NCBI RefSeq assembly: GCF_001439805.1
Contig: NZ_JYLK01000007.1
Coordinates: 224,357-288,356 of the forward strand
DNA length: 64,000 nucleotides
Direction: 5' to 3'
Origin: Pseudomonas trivialis
Lineage (GTDB): Bacteria; Pseudomonadota; Gammaproteobacteria; Pseudomonadales; Pseudomonadaceae
A model generated the notes under the pieces. The model searched no databases, was not told where the DNA came from, and was given only the letters and a program-made list of their open reading frames with translations. Both the position numbers and the translations under genes were made by a program. Shown here in pieces: positions 29,116-38,027 of this stretch (position 1 is the stretch's first letter; each line of letters starts with the position of its first letter).

Positions 29116-32019
29116 ATGATGCCGGTGCTGGTACAGAAGTTGACAGACATTAATCCACCCTGGTGGGCCCGATGGCTTCCATCAGCAGCGTATGCGCTGG
29201 GTATATTCAGTAGCGGCATTCAGATTCGCACACCCAAAGGCATCGAGAGCTTTGACTGGGCGGCCATCGGTCAACCGCCGAAACGTGCGCCCATAGTATT
29301 TCTGCACATGGCGTACGTCACCACGCCCCGGGGCACTTGGCGCCTTTACTTTCGAACAACTAAGCAACGCGATGCCGCTTGGCTGGAGCTCGTTCGATCT
29401 TGGTACATCCCGCGCATCATCGAAACCAAGGCACGCCTGGAAATGTTCGAACAAGGCCTTAAGGAGGAACGCTACCTTCGGACATCGAAATGGGAGCCCT
29501 ATAGGCAGCAAGCGCTGTCCTGGGCAAGCACCTGCCCTCCCATTCCACCTGAGGGCATTCTCACTCCAGAGCACCACCGGCTGTTGGTCAAGATGAAGCG
29601 GCTTGTTCAACTACCCGAAGATTGGCTTACGAACTCCCGTGCATCCTACGTTGATCAAGCGCTGGTCGACTATCACGATCTCTTCGAAACGGTAGAAAGC
29701 CAACCGCTGACCACTGATCAGCGCAAGGCGTGCATCATCGACGAGGACAACAACCTGATTCTCGCCGGCGCCGGTACCGGCAAGACTAGCACCGTCATCG
29801 GGCGAGTCGCGTTTCTGGTTAAAAGTGGGCAAGCCAAACCCGAAGAGATCCTGATCTTGGCGTACGGCAATAAGGCTGCCATCGAATTGAGGGAGCGCCT
29901 GGAAAGCAAACTGGGCATCCAGGGCATAACAGCCGAAACCTTCCACCGGCTAGGCCGGTGCATCGTGAAGAAAGCAGAAAACAAGTCGATCGACATCAGC
30001 ACCATGGCGACGGATAAAAAGGCCAAGGCCAAATTCGTCAACACGGCTTTCGAGGCCAAACAGCGTGAACCGGAATACCGAGAGCTGCTGCTCAGCTATT
30101 TTGAGCAATGGTTGCATCCGGTACGCAACCCATTCGAATTCCAGACGCTGGGTGATTACTACCGTTTCTTGGAAGACAACGATATTCGCACGCTGAAGGG
30201 CGAGGCAGTCAAAGGCTTCGGCGAGTGCGACATCGCGAATTTCCTCTTCAAGAATGGTATCGAATACCAGTACGAAGCTACGCTTAAAACCCCACTGCAA
30301 TCCCCTGACCGAGCCACGTATCGGCCCGATTTTTTTCTTCCGGAATTCGGAATCTACATCGAGCACTTCGGTACAGATCGGCAAGGCAACACCGCTCCCT
30401 ACATCGACCAGGCCAAATACCAAGCCGACATGGCCTGGAAACGCCAGGTTCACGCAGAGCGAGGCATCCCGCTGATCGAAACCTTCCACTATGAAAAACA
30501 AGAAGGCGTCTTGCTCAAGGTGCTGAAGCAACGCCTGACCAGCGCCGGCGTAGTGCTCAATCCTCTTCCTCCCGAAGCCATCTTGGAAACCCTCCGGGAG
30601 TTCGGTGTCATCTCGAAGTTCTCGCTCATCCTGACAGATATGCTGGGATTGCTCAGGGCTGCGAATCTTTCCGATCAGCAGCAAGCTGAATTGATCGCCG
30701 GAAGCGCTGACCCTGGCCAGGTCGGTGCAGCCATCACGTTGCTGGCCCCCATAGTCGATGCGTACGTCGATGCGCTGCAGGCCGAAGAGAAGATGGACTT
30801 TGATGACATGATCAACAAAGCCAACCAGTACGTCCTCGACGGCACCTTCAAGAGCCCGTGGAAATACATCGTGGTGGACGAGTTCCAGGACATTGCCAAG
30901 TCTCGGGCCGATCTCGTGCAGGCCCTACGCAGGGGCCAAGACGATGGGTCACTGTTCTGCGTGGGCGACGATTGGCAGTCCATCTTCAGATTCACGGGCA
31001 GCGATATCAGCTTCACTGCTGACTTCAAAAAAATATTCGGGCCAACGGAGTCCAGCGAGCTCAGGAAGACCTTTCGCTTCAACAGCAAGATCGGTGCAGT
31101 CGCCAGCCGTTTCGTGATGCAGAACCCTCGCCAGATCGTCAAGGATATCCAATCCCATACGGTCGCTGACACACCGACCGTGTCTCTCGTCCGCGCTTCG
31201 ATGGCGGACGACAAGGCTATCGACGAGGTGCTTGAGCGCACTGTGGCGCATCTCAGTACCATCGCGAAACCCGGCTCCTCGGTCTACTTCCTCGCCAGGT
31301 TCAAACACAACCTGCCCGACCTTGATCCCGTGAGTCGAAGGTTCCCAAACCTGGTCTTCAAGAAGGACTCGATCCACAGCTCCAAAGGCAAAGAAGCGGA
31401 TTACGTCATCATCCTCGGGCTGAGCAAAGGTAAGTACGGCCTCCCCTCAGAGATCGTTAATCACCCCCTCATTGAAGCCCTACAGCCGAAAGCCGAGGCT
31501 TACCCCCATGCCGAAGAGCGGCGGTTGTTCTATGTCGCACTAACGCGGGCGAGACATAGGGTCTACCTGGTCTGCGACATGATGAGGTGCTCACCTTTCG
31601 TACGGGAGCTGATCCAAGGCGATTATCCCTTGGAGCTTGAAGAGCTCGCTGCAAGCCCTGAGCAAGTGAACGCAATCCTCGCAAACTGCCCTGTCTGCAC
31701 TCAGGGAAGCCTGGTAAACCGTGTAAACAGAACTACCCGCGCACCTTTTATTGCCTGTTCAAACTGGCCGCGCTGCACCCATATCGAGAGCGGCTGCCGG
31801 CGCTGCAATGCCCCCATGACACGCTCTGGGAGATACCGGGTCTGCGTCTCCCCTTCTTGCAATGGCTGGGTCGCCGTTTGCCCCAGAAGCGGTGGAAGCA
31901 TGGTGTTTCGAGACAAGGCCAAGAGTTGGGGGTGTTCTGATTATCGAGGGCTGGACGAGGGCTCTTGTCGGCACATGGAGCGCAACATCCAGGCACCTCC
32001 GAAAAAACCGGGGACATGA
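29116..32019 (+). CDS. Helicase-IV-like UvrD helicase with inserted nuclease and C-terminal zinc fingers
   Basis: This 967-residue protein has an N-terminal domain resembling that of HelD (helicase IV). The SF1 helicase core has Walker A GAGTGKTST (Lys223), motif II VVDEFQD (Asp588-Glu589), VGDDWQSIFRFTG and VALTRARHR. Between motifs Ia and II sits a PD-(D/E)XK-like insert, YRPDFFLPEFGIYIEHFG (Asp405, Glu416), of the Vsr/DUF559 style. After residue ~858 come paired-cysteine clusters (CPVC, CSNWPRC, CRRC, CVSPSC) of the topoisomerase zinc-ribbon type. It is probably a helicase-nuclease that processes foreign or damaged DNA. The start is uncertain: ATG 29116 or 29119 fits the HelD N-terminus. 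Confidence 0.8.
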   Translation: MMPVLVQKLTDINPPWWARWLPSAAYALGIFSSGIQIRTPKGIESFDWAAIGQPPKRAPIVFLHMAYVTTPRGTWRLYFRTTKQRDAAWLELVRSWYIPRIIETKARLEMFEQGLKEERYLRTSKWEPYRQQALSWASTCPPIPPEGILTPEHHRLLVKMKRLVQLPEDWLTNSRASYVDQALVDYHDLFETVESQPLTTDQRKACIIDEDNNLILAGAGTGKTSTVIGRVAFLVKSGQAKPEEILILAYGNKAAIELRERLESKLGIQGITAETFHRLGRCIVKKAENKSIDISTMATDKKAKAKFVNTAFEAKQREPEYRELLLSYFEQWLHPVRNPFEFQTLGDYYRFLEDNDIRTLKGEAVKGFGECDIANFLFKNGIEYQYEATLKTPLQSPDRATYRPDFFLPEFGIYIEHFGTDRQGNTAPYIDQAKYQADMAWKRQVHAERGIPLIETFHYEKQEGVLLKVLKQRLTSAGVVLNPLPPEAILETLREFGVISKFSLILTDMLGLLRAANLSDQQQAELIAGSADPGQVGAAITLLAPIVDAYVDALQAEEKMDFDDMINKANQYVLDGTFKSPWKYIVVDEFQDIAKSRADLVQALRRGQDDGSLFCVGDDWQSIFRFTGSDISFTADFKKIFGPTESSELRKTFRFNSKIGAVASRFVMQNPRQIVKDIQSHTVADTPTVSLVRASMADDKAIDEVLERTVAHLSTIAKPGSSVYFLARFKHNLPDLDPVSRRFPNLVFKKDSIHSSKGKEADYVIILGLSKGKYGLPSEIVNHPLIEALQPKAEAYPHAEERRLFYVALTRARHRVYLVCDMMRCSPFVRELIQGDYPLELEELAASPEQVNAILANCPVCTQGSLVNRVNRTTRAPFIACSNWPRCTHIESGCRRCNAPMTRSGRYRVCVSPSCNGWVAVCPRSGGSMVFRDKAKSWGCSDYRGLDEGSCRHMERNIQAPPKKPGT

Positions 32020-32142
32020 AAGCGTCCCGGCACCGCAACCTCCGTCCTTAGGGGGCTAGACATGAGTTCCAGGTAAAAGATCCATTACCCACACCGGCAT
32101 GATGTGTTAGGTTTTCGCCATTTTACCCGCAAGGAAAATGGC

Positions 32143-33192
32143 ATGGAGCAGGAGCGAAGTCTTCGTCAGTGGTACACAGAGCTTTCAGAGCTTGCTCCAG
32201 ATGCTGATGCCGTCGCGAAACGCCGCCGCGGCTATGACTTTGAAAAGGTCTTGAAGGGCTTACTGGAGTCAGAGGGACTGGAGCCCCGCTCCAGCTACAA
32301 ATCTCCCGGCGAGCAAATCGACGGTTCGCTTTACCTGGATGGAGGCTTCCTTCTCCTAGAAGCGAAATGGCACGCGGATCCCATCCCAGCCTCCACCTTG
32401 TACCAGTTCAAGGGCAAGGTAGATGGCAAGCTTGTCGGGACGCTAGGCGTTTTCATTTCGATGTCCGGCTACTCTGCCGACGCGGTTGATGCCCTCATCG
32501 CCGGCAAATCGCTCAATCTGATTCTCTTCACCAAAGAAGACATGGATGCGGCCATAATCCAAGAGATCGGATTCAAGCAAATCCTGAAGGAAAAATTGCG
32601 CAAGGCAGCAGAGGAAGGCTTGGCGTTTTACCCTATCGTGACCGAATTGGTGAAAGCCTCCGCTTCGGAGCCCGTGCACATTGAAAGGGCTCACTACGAT
32701 CGAGTAACAGGGAAAGTGCTGCGCAATGACACCCAACCTGCAACACCAACAGATCTGATCATTGTCTGCGAAAGCGACACTGACCGTGAGGTACTGGCCA
32801 ATATTGTCCAACGCCTGCTGAGCGGCTCAAAATCCACCAAGAAAATCGAAATCATCTCAGCCCTGGGGAAAATTTCAGTACCACGAATTGCAAACAGCTT
32901 GCTGATGGCTAATCCCGAAGTACGAGTACTTACGGTAGTTGACAGTGATAATGACGTTGCAGGCTCACAACTCCTTCTGTCAAACAACATAGAGCCCACC
33001 AACTGGGCACCTATCATCATCGATCCGCAAATAGAAGAATGGCTTGGGCTTTCTGAGGAAGAAATGCGTCGCCTGCGTCGTGCCTCTCGCCTGAATCGTT
33101 CGCTGCAGGCAGTTGAACAACTCGACCTTGATCAGTTGAGAAAAACTGACCCTGTGTTCGACGCTTTCTGCCGTGAAGTACTATCGGCTTAA
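32143..33192 (+). CDS. Restriction-endonuclease-like / TOPRIM fusion protein
   Basis: The 349-residue protein has two readable parts. Residues about 25-110 look like a Mrr-type PD-(D/E)XK domain: RGYDFEKVLKGLLESEG, then EQIDGSLYLDGGFLLLEAKW, with D, E and K in the right order. Residues about 200-310 look like a TOPRIM domain: LIIVCESDTDREVLA (Glu) and VLTVVDSDND (DxD), followed by WAPIIIDPQIEEWLG, as in OLD-family nucleases. The ATG at 32143 has AAGGA upstream. It follows the helicase gene on the same strand by 123 bases, so the two may act together. No exact named system known to me. Confidence 0.7.
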   Translation: MEQERSLRQWYTELSELAPDADAVAKRRRGYDFEKVLKGLLESEGLEPRSSYKSPGEQIDGSLYLDGGFLLLEAKWHADPIPASTLYQFKGKVDGKLVGTLGVFISMSGYSADAVDALIAGKSLNLILFTKEDMDAAIIQEIGFKQILKEKLRKAAEEGLAFYPIVTELVKASASEPVHIERAHYDRVTGKVLRNDTQPATPTDLIIVCESDTDREVLANIVQRLLSGSKSTKKIEIISALGKISVPRIANSLLMANPEVRVLTVVDSDNDVAGSQLLLSNNIEPTNWAPIIIDPQIEEWLGLSEEEMRRLRRASRLNRSLQAVEQLDLDQLRKTDPVFDAFCREVLSA

Positions 33193-33207
33193 TTACTGGC
33201 GGCAAGC

Positions 33208-33232
33208 GTGGGGCTCTATCTACAAGCCCCAC
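33208..33232. terminator. Hairpin between convergent genes
   Basis: An 8-bp perfect stem GTGGGGCT (33208-33215) / AGCCCCAC (33225-33232) lies right after the stop at 33192. It has no T-run. Confidence 0.45.
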
Positions 33233-33253
33233 ATGCCACCATCGACCTCAGCC

Positions 33254-33597
33254 TCAAGCTTTCTGAGGTTTCAGGGCGATGACGGAGGTCTTCTGCGACT
33301 CCCAGTTGTCGTTGATCCAGTCAACAACCTTGGGGCGGCCAGACGCCGTGGACTTGAATTTCTCCTTGAGCATCCACTCCACGTAGAGGCGGAACTGTGC
33401 GCTCATGTCCTCACCGCTGTTGTAAACCACCGTTTTTTTTCGTCCGCCCAGCCCAGGTGGTTCAGGAATTCGAGCATTTCATAGCCTTCTTTACGACTCA
33501 GATGGCTAGCATCTTTGTGGATCAGATGCGGATTATCGCCCGCGGTTGCCTTCCAGCTGTAATCGTAACGCAGGTCGCTTTTGGTAATCCTTGGCAT
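33254..33597 (-). pseudogene. Small hypothetical protein interrupted by a frameshift at A8
   Basis: A frame starts at 33597 (MPRITKSDLRYDYSWKA) and reaches a stop just after WADEKKRWFTTAVRT. In the +1-base frame an uninterrupted continuation, TVVYNSGEDMSAQFRLYVEW…SVIALKPQKA, runs to a stop at 33254. The switch point is a run of eight T on the plus strand (33433-33440), i.e. A8 in the mRNA. One more A would give one protein of about 113 residues. Codon patterns look coding on both sides. Family unknown. It may be a real loss of function, a sequencing error, or slippage-dependent expression. Confidence 0.55.
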
Positions 33598-33929
33598 GGG
33601 GCATTTCTCATCGAGACCCGGTATTGGGCCTCATACTAAAGAGGGCTCCACGTGGTAGTTCAAGGTGAATAACAGGCCCAAGTCCTGAAAAACAGATTTC
33701 CAGAAATAGCGGTTTTCACAGCGAACTTCGAGATGCTCTCACCCGCCCATGCCCGCCACCTCCACGAGAGTGACGCAGGGGCCACGCCTCAGAAAACCTG
33801 ACGGAGCGCTTCCAATCCGGGAGTATGATTGTCCAGGTGAAAAGCCAGCACCAATTCAATGGTTGGGGACGGCCCGCTCAAAGGTACAGAACGACGCCAG
33901 CAGGATGTACCTGCTGGTCATCCTCCCCC
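33598..33929. other. Gap without recognised gene
   Basis: About 330 bases between the small frameshifted gene and the end of the SMC-like gene. I see no credible gene, RNA or repeat. Confidence 0.35.
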
Positions 33930-36557
33930 TCAACCGCTCCTCAGCGCTTCAAGACCCCGATCCATTGCCAAGGCAGCCGTAACGATCGTGTTGACGGCGG
34001 CTCGATCAAACTCATGATCTTGCTGAGAGTCGTGTGTCCCACTGTTCAGATAGCTCCATTCAATCGAGGCGCCGCTTACGTGAAGCAACGCGTCAAGCCC
34101 AGCGAGGAAGTCCTGGAGGCCCTGGGTAGGATTCGGAATCCTACCAAGCCCTGTTCGAAGCTTGAGACATTTGTTGTTCAACTCCCATTTGGCTCGGGGG
34201 CCTCCAAGCTTCAGCTCTAATCGTCCATCCTGACGTCTCCCAAACCATGTCCATGCTCGATCCGTCAAACTCTCGATTGCCGCCCGTGAATGGCGCAATG
34301 CATCGCGCTTCTCTTCAGCTTGCAACGCCGCATGGGCAAGCAGAACGTAATTCTTTGTGGGTGGGTCGGTGTCGATGCGTAGATGGTGCTCGCCATGGTG
34401 GGGAAGGAAGCGGTACCGACGAATCTGCGCTGCCCGCTGGGCGCCAATCTCCTGCTGGATTCGGTGCAAAAATTCCTCGGCATGCGAGGTGAGAATGACC
34501 TGCTTGGCATCGAGCAGACCGCTTTCAAAGAAGGTACGCCAGATGCCATCTCGATGCTCATCATCGATCGCGTTAACGACATCGTCGAAGATAACGATCG
34601 GGCAGTCCTCTGCGAGATTTTTTGCCAGAAGAATCGCCAGACCTAGGCACCGGATATGCCCTTCGCTCAAGATCAGCAACGCATCAAAACGCTCACCTGG
34701 CTGACCTACGAATTCGATTTCGATTTTCCCGTTTTCAGCCAACGGCAGCCATAGCGCATGGATCTGAGCTGGCCGTGGATCTTCCCGGTTGAACAGGTTG
34801 TAGAGATTCCGAGAACTGTCACCCAGCCCCTGCAGCAATTGAGCAGGCAATGCGGCCAGGTACGCCTGCAGCTGGAGTAGATAGGCATCGTAGGCCACCT
34901 TGATCCGCCTATTGTGCTCAAGCGCCAGCGCCTCGCGCCCCACCTCCTCGATCAATTGCTGATTATCAGCCTCGAATTGAGTGATCGTCGCTTGCGCCTG
35001 AGTGAACTCTTGAAGTGCTTGAGAGCGCATCAGCCTGCAGCGCTCGATTTCACCTCTGAACCCATCGAGCGTCTGACGTTGCTGTGCAAAGGTTTGTCTT
35101 TGCTCGACGACCTGACGGCTAGCAGCATCCGCCTGCTCAATGAAAGTCATCAGTTGCATCAGCGCTTGCCACGACCTCTCATTGTCACTCATCCAGGGCT
35201 GCAGCCACTGACCGACAGAACTGGGAGGAAGTACGGGCAATTGAGCTGCCTGGAATTCGTTTGGGCATACCTGTGACGCGACTTCGCACACCCGCCGCAT
35301 CTCAATGAGCAACGACCGCAAGGCTTCATTGCAGTTATTGGTGGCGTCCACTGACCGCTGCTGCAAGGTTCTTAGCTCGGCGAGTTGCGCCAATCCCGTT
35401 CGCGCGCGTTCAAATGGATCATAAGCAACCCGATCCAGTGGCGTACCACACGCCGGGCACGCTGCTGCACCCTCTGCCAACTGCAGGAGGGAATCGTAGA
35501 GGTTGGAAAATGAAACGTCCGCCGCTCTGGCATTGAGCGCCTGCTGCGCTGCTTGGCTTGCCCCATGCCACTCATAGACCTGTGCGCGCATTTGCCATAG
35601 GCTCACAGCAGTGCACCCATGGATGATGGGTAACGGTGACTCCAGGACACCTTGCAAATACGCCAATTGGCCCTGCCTCTCCTGTGTGCCAAAAATCCAG
35701 TCGACGCAGCCTTGATAAGTGCTGCCCGGATAAATTCTGGCGGCCAAGGCCTCCTCTTCCTGAGCAATCCCTACGAGCCGTTGTGGATAGGCATCCAAGG
35801 TCTGCTGAGAGGCGGCAACCTGGTTGCGTCTTCCCTCCAATTGAAGTGCTTTGATGCTGGAAATACTAAGGTTTTCATCCAGCGTGGCATTGAAGCCCCG
35901 GACAAATTCGCTGAACTGGTCGACGCCAAACAAGGTCGCGATCAATTGGCGCTGATCACCTGGAGTTCTTGCGGCGATGCGACCGAAGTCATCGAGCCGG
36001 TTTTTCTCCACGAAGCAGAAGCGAAAGCTTGCTTCGTCTGCCTGCACCTGAGCCGCGGGAGCACCGTTTAGCGAACCCATCAACCGCGGCGCTACATGGC
36101 GCCCCAAGCGTGCGTTATTACAGTAGGCGCGGTTATCAAATCGCTTGGCCTCGGCCTCACTGATCGAGCCGAGCATGGCCATTTCGAGCGCTTCGAAAAA
36201 GCTGCTTTTCCCTGTCCCGTTCGGCCCGTAGATCAAGGTGATGTCACGACTTAAGTCGAATGACTCGGACTGCATGAACCCTCGAAACGGGCCGACCTCC
36301 AATCGATCCAGGCGCAGATGACTGCGAGCGACTTGAGCAAGCTGAGTGGCCCCGGGTAGGTCTGCATGTGTTTGAGCAAGCTGCTGAAGCGCGAGAGGAG
36401 CCAGCCTCGTGGAGCGCCCGCGTCTTTGGGTGCCTACCTCTGCGAGAACTTGAAGATTTTCCATGACCAGGTTCGCGATGCGCCGGACGTCATCGTGCAC
36501 GGGCTGGCCGGCCAGATAGACCAAAAACCGCTGATATTCCGCCTGTAAACTCGACAT
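33930..36557 (-). CDS. SMC/RecN-like AAA ATPase with a CPAC zinc hook
   Basis: This 875-residue protein has the bipartite ABC-ATPase layout of SMC/Rad50 proteins. Walker A IYGPNGTGKSS lies at residues 109-119 after LEVGPFRGF. A long helical region is interrupted by CPACGTPLD (Cys367, Cys370, Rad50-style hook). The C-terminal half has a signature-like LSEGHIRCLGLAILLA and Walker B CPIVIFDDVVNAID (Asp658-Asp659). Such ATPases act in DNA repair or as anti-phage sensors, normally with a nuclease partner. No obvious partner is adjacent; the divergent neighbour is a zinc-finger protein. Confidence 0.75.
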   Translation of the reverse strand: MSSLQAEYQRFLVYLAGQPVHDDVRRIANLVMENLQVLAEVGTQRRGRSTRLAPLALQQLAQTHADLPGATQLAQVARSHLRLDRLEVGPFRGFMQSESFDLSRDITLIYGPNGTGKSSFFEALEMAMLGSISEAEAKRFDNRAYCNNARLGRHVAPRLMGSLNGAPAAQVQADEASFRFCFVEKNRLDDFGRIAARTPGDQRQLIATLFGVDQFSEFVRGFNATLDENLSISSIKALQLEGRRNQVAASQQTLDAYPQRLVGIAQEEEALAARIYPGSTYQGCVDWIFGTQERQGQLAYLQGVLESPLPIIHGCTAVSLWQMRAQVYEWHGASQAAQQALNARAADVSFSNLYDSLLQLAEGAAACPACGTPLDRVAYDPFERARTGLAQLAELRTLQQRSVDATNNCNEALRSLLIEMRRVCEVASQVCPNEFQAAQLPVLPPSSVGQWLQPWMSDNERSWQALMQLMTFIEQADAASRQVVEQRQTFAQQRQTLDGFRGEIERCRLMRSQALQEFTQAQATITQFEADNQQLIEEVGREALALEHNRRIKVAYDAYLLQLQAYLAALPAQLLQGLGDSSRNLYNLFNREDPRPAQIHALWLPLAENGKIEIEFVGQPGERFDALLILSEGHIRCLGLAILLAKNLAEDCPIVIFDDVVNAIDDEHRDGIWRTFFESGLLDAKQVILTSHAEEFLHRIQQEIGAQRAAQIRRYRFLPHHGEHHLRIDTDPPTKNYVLLAHAALQAEEKRDALRHSRAAIESLTDRAWTWFGRRQDGRLELKLGGPRAKWELNNKCLKLRTGLGRIPNPTQGLQDFLAGLDALLHVSGASIEWSYLNSGTHDSQQDHEFDRAAVNTIVTAALAMDRGLEALRSG

Positions 36558-36890
36558 GACCGCTCCGTATGTTGATCAAGTAACCGCACCCCCTCTTTGG
36601 GAAGCTCGGCAAAGAGCGTAGTCGGAAAAATGCGGTACTAGCATGCGGCTACTCCCAGACGATGAATGTTAGCGACCACTGTGCGAAGTGATAAGAAAAG
36701 CAGAGTTGCAATCAAGCGGCATTGTCAGCCAGTAGCGGCGATGGTAGTGTCAGCACCAGGTGCTCGGTAGGTGCCTGCAGTCCACACTCGTGAAGCTTTA
36801 GCACTATCGTGACCGTTGGAAATATCCCAGCCTGAATCTCATCAGGTTGCTTTGTAGTGGACGCCGAGCAAGCATTTCAGGAGCTGCTCC
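36558..36890. other. Divergent promoter region
   Basis: 333 bases separate the SMC-like gene (minus) from the zinc-finger gene (plus). It must hold both promoters. I see no clear boxes or repeats beyond short AT-rich patches. Confidence 0.35.
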
Positions 36891-37520
36891 ATGCAGATTA
36901 CCTACAGCCACATCAAGAAAATCAAGCGTGTCGCGAAAGAACTGAAGCACACCCACCCTTCCCTCAAACTCGGCCAACGGCAAGAAATCGCTGCTGTCCA
37001 AGAGCTTGGTGTCCGGAATTACCATGAGGCGATGCGTCTGTATGACAGATGGCTCATGCAGCATGTCCACACTCCCCCAGGTGACACTGGCGTTAGCAAA
37101 TGCTCGTTCTGTGAGTTCAGCTTCTCAGCTGACCTCAAGCAGGATCGTGATGATCATCGTGAGATCCATGAGCGCTACCATGAAGTCAGCGAAGCGTTGG
37201 GATATGTCCCGGCTGGTTTGATGGATCGCGAACGGATGAAGCGTGACGGACGTGTGCAGGCGTTTTCTACGGGAGACCTGGAAACAAGGATCGAAGGGCT
37301 ACTACTGGCACTACGTGGCTGGTTCGACCGTTCCCTCTCCAGCGCGATCCACCGCGGATACTGGCGCAAACATCCGACGTTCGACGCCTACGTGTCTATG
37401 ATCCAGGATACGCTCTCCGACAACTATGATGAGCTGAAAGCCGAGCTCAAAACCAGATACGGGTACCGCCCGGGACAAATTGCTCCCGGTGACAGTAATT
37501 GGTATACGAACGTGCGCTAA
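36891..37520 (+). CDS. Hypothetical protein with a C2H2-type zinc finger
   Basis: This 209-residue protein has an ATG preceded by AGGAG. The centre reads CSFCEFSFSADLKQDRDDH then EIH (residues about 71-93): C-x2-C…H-x3-H. Its spacing and D/H-rich linker resemble the finger in front of Eco1-type acetyltransferases. The N-terminus has a helix KLGQRQEIAAVQELGVRNYHEAMRLYDRW, and the C-terminal half is mixed alpha. No catalytic motif found. It may be a DNA- or protein-binding cargo factor. Confidence 0.6.
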   Translation: MQITYSHIKKIKRVAKELKHTHPSLKLGQRQEIAAVQELGVRNYHEAMRLYDRWLMQHVHTPPGDTGVSKCSFCEFSFSADLKQDRDDHREIHERYHEVSEALGYVPAGLMDRERMKRDGRVQAFSTGDLETRIEGLLLALRGWFDRSLSSAIHRGYWRKHPTFDAYVSMIQDTLSDNYDELKAELKTRYGYRPGQIAPGDSNWYTNVR

Positions 37521-37527
37521 TCCTGGT

Positions 37528-37560
37528 GTGGGCCTTATCTCATGGGTAAGGCCTGCTGGA
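37528..37560. terminator. Hairpin after the zinc-finger gene
   Basis: An inverted repeat GGGCCTTATC / GGTAAGGCC lies about ten bases after the stop at 37520, with a short loop. It is imperfect and has no T-run. Confidence 0.4.
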
Positions 37561-37569
37561 GACCTCAGC

Positions 37570-38022
37570 TTACATGCAGCTGCCATGCTCAATCCGCATC
37601 AACCAATCAAGGACATCTGAGTACCCTGAAGGCTGGGACAGCAGGACGCACGGGGCTTTATGACCTAGCCCAACTTTGGGCTTTCTCATCCAGCCGTCTG
37701 CAAGCTCATTTCCGCCAAACACTTGCACGGCGATCACGGAGATCTGCTCATACCTCACCTTGAAGCAGCGGTGCTCCACACTCCAACAGGCCACGGGTGC
37801 TCGAACGCAACATGCAATAATTCCAAGCTCGCTCGTTGCTTGGAGCTCCCTGTCAGTCTTGAGAGACTTAGAACTTTCGGCTCGGTCTAAACAAGCGCGA
37901 GACTTCAGTTGCTCCACCATCCAAGCCTGCTCCTGATTGAAGTCATCCATCATTTTCTCGAACTCCGCAGGAGTAAGCTGATAATATACAGCCCGACTTT
38001 TCTCACTATCTAACCTTGGCAT
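37570..38022 (-). CDS. MbcA/ParS/Xre-type antitoxin-domain protein
   Basis: The 150-residue protein's last 50 residues (VFGGNELADGWMRKPKVGLG, then KAPCVLLSQPSGYSDVLDWL, then MRIEHG) match the toxin-binding domain of MbcA/ParS/Xre antitoxins, including the GLG…P and the terminal RIEHG. Upstream is a helical and then a cysteine-containing segment, unlike the usual Xre helix-turn-helix. The usual partner is a RES-domain toxin, but here the coupled gene five bases upstream encodes a HAD hydrolase. It may be a variant toxin-antitoxin pair or an orphan antitoxin. Confidence 0.6.
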   Translation of the reverse strand: MPRLDSEKSRAVYYQLTPAEFEKMMDDFNQEQAWMVEQLKSRACLDRAESSKSLKTDRELQATSELGIIACCVRAPVACWSVEHRCFKVRYEQISVIAVQVFGGNELADGWMRKPKVGLGHKAPCVLLSQPSGYSDVLDWLMRIEHGSCM

Positions 38023-38027
38023 GAGGC

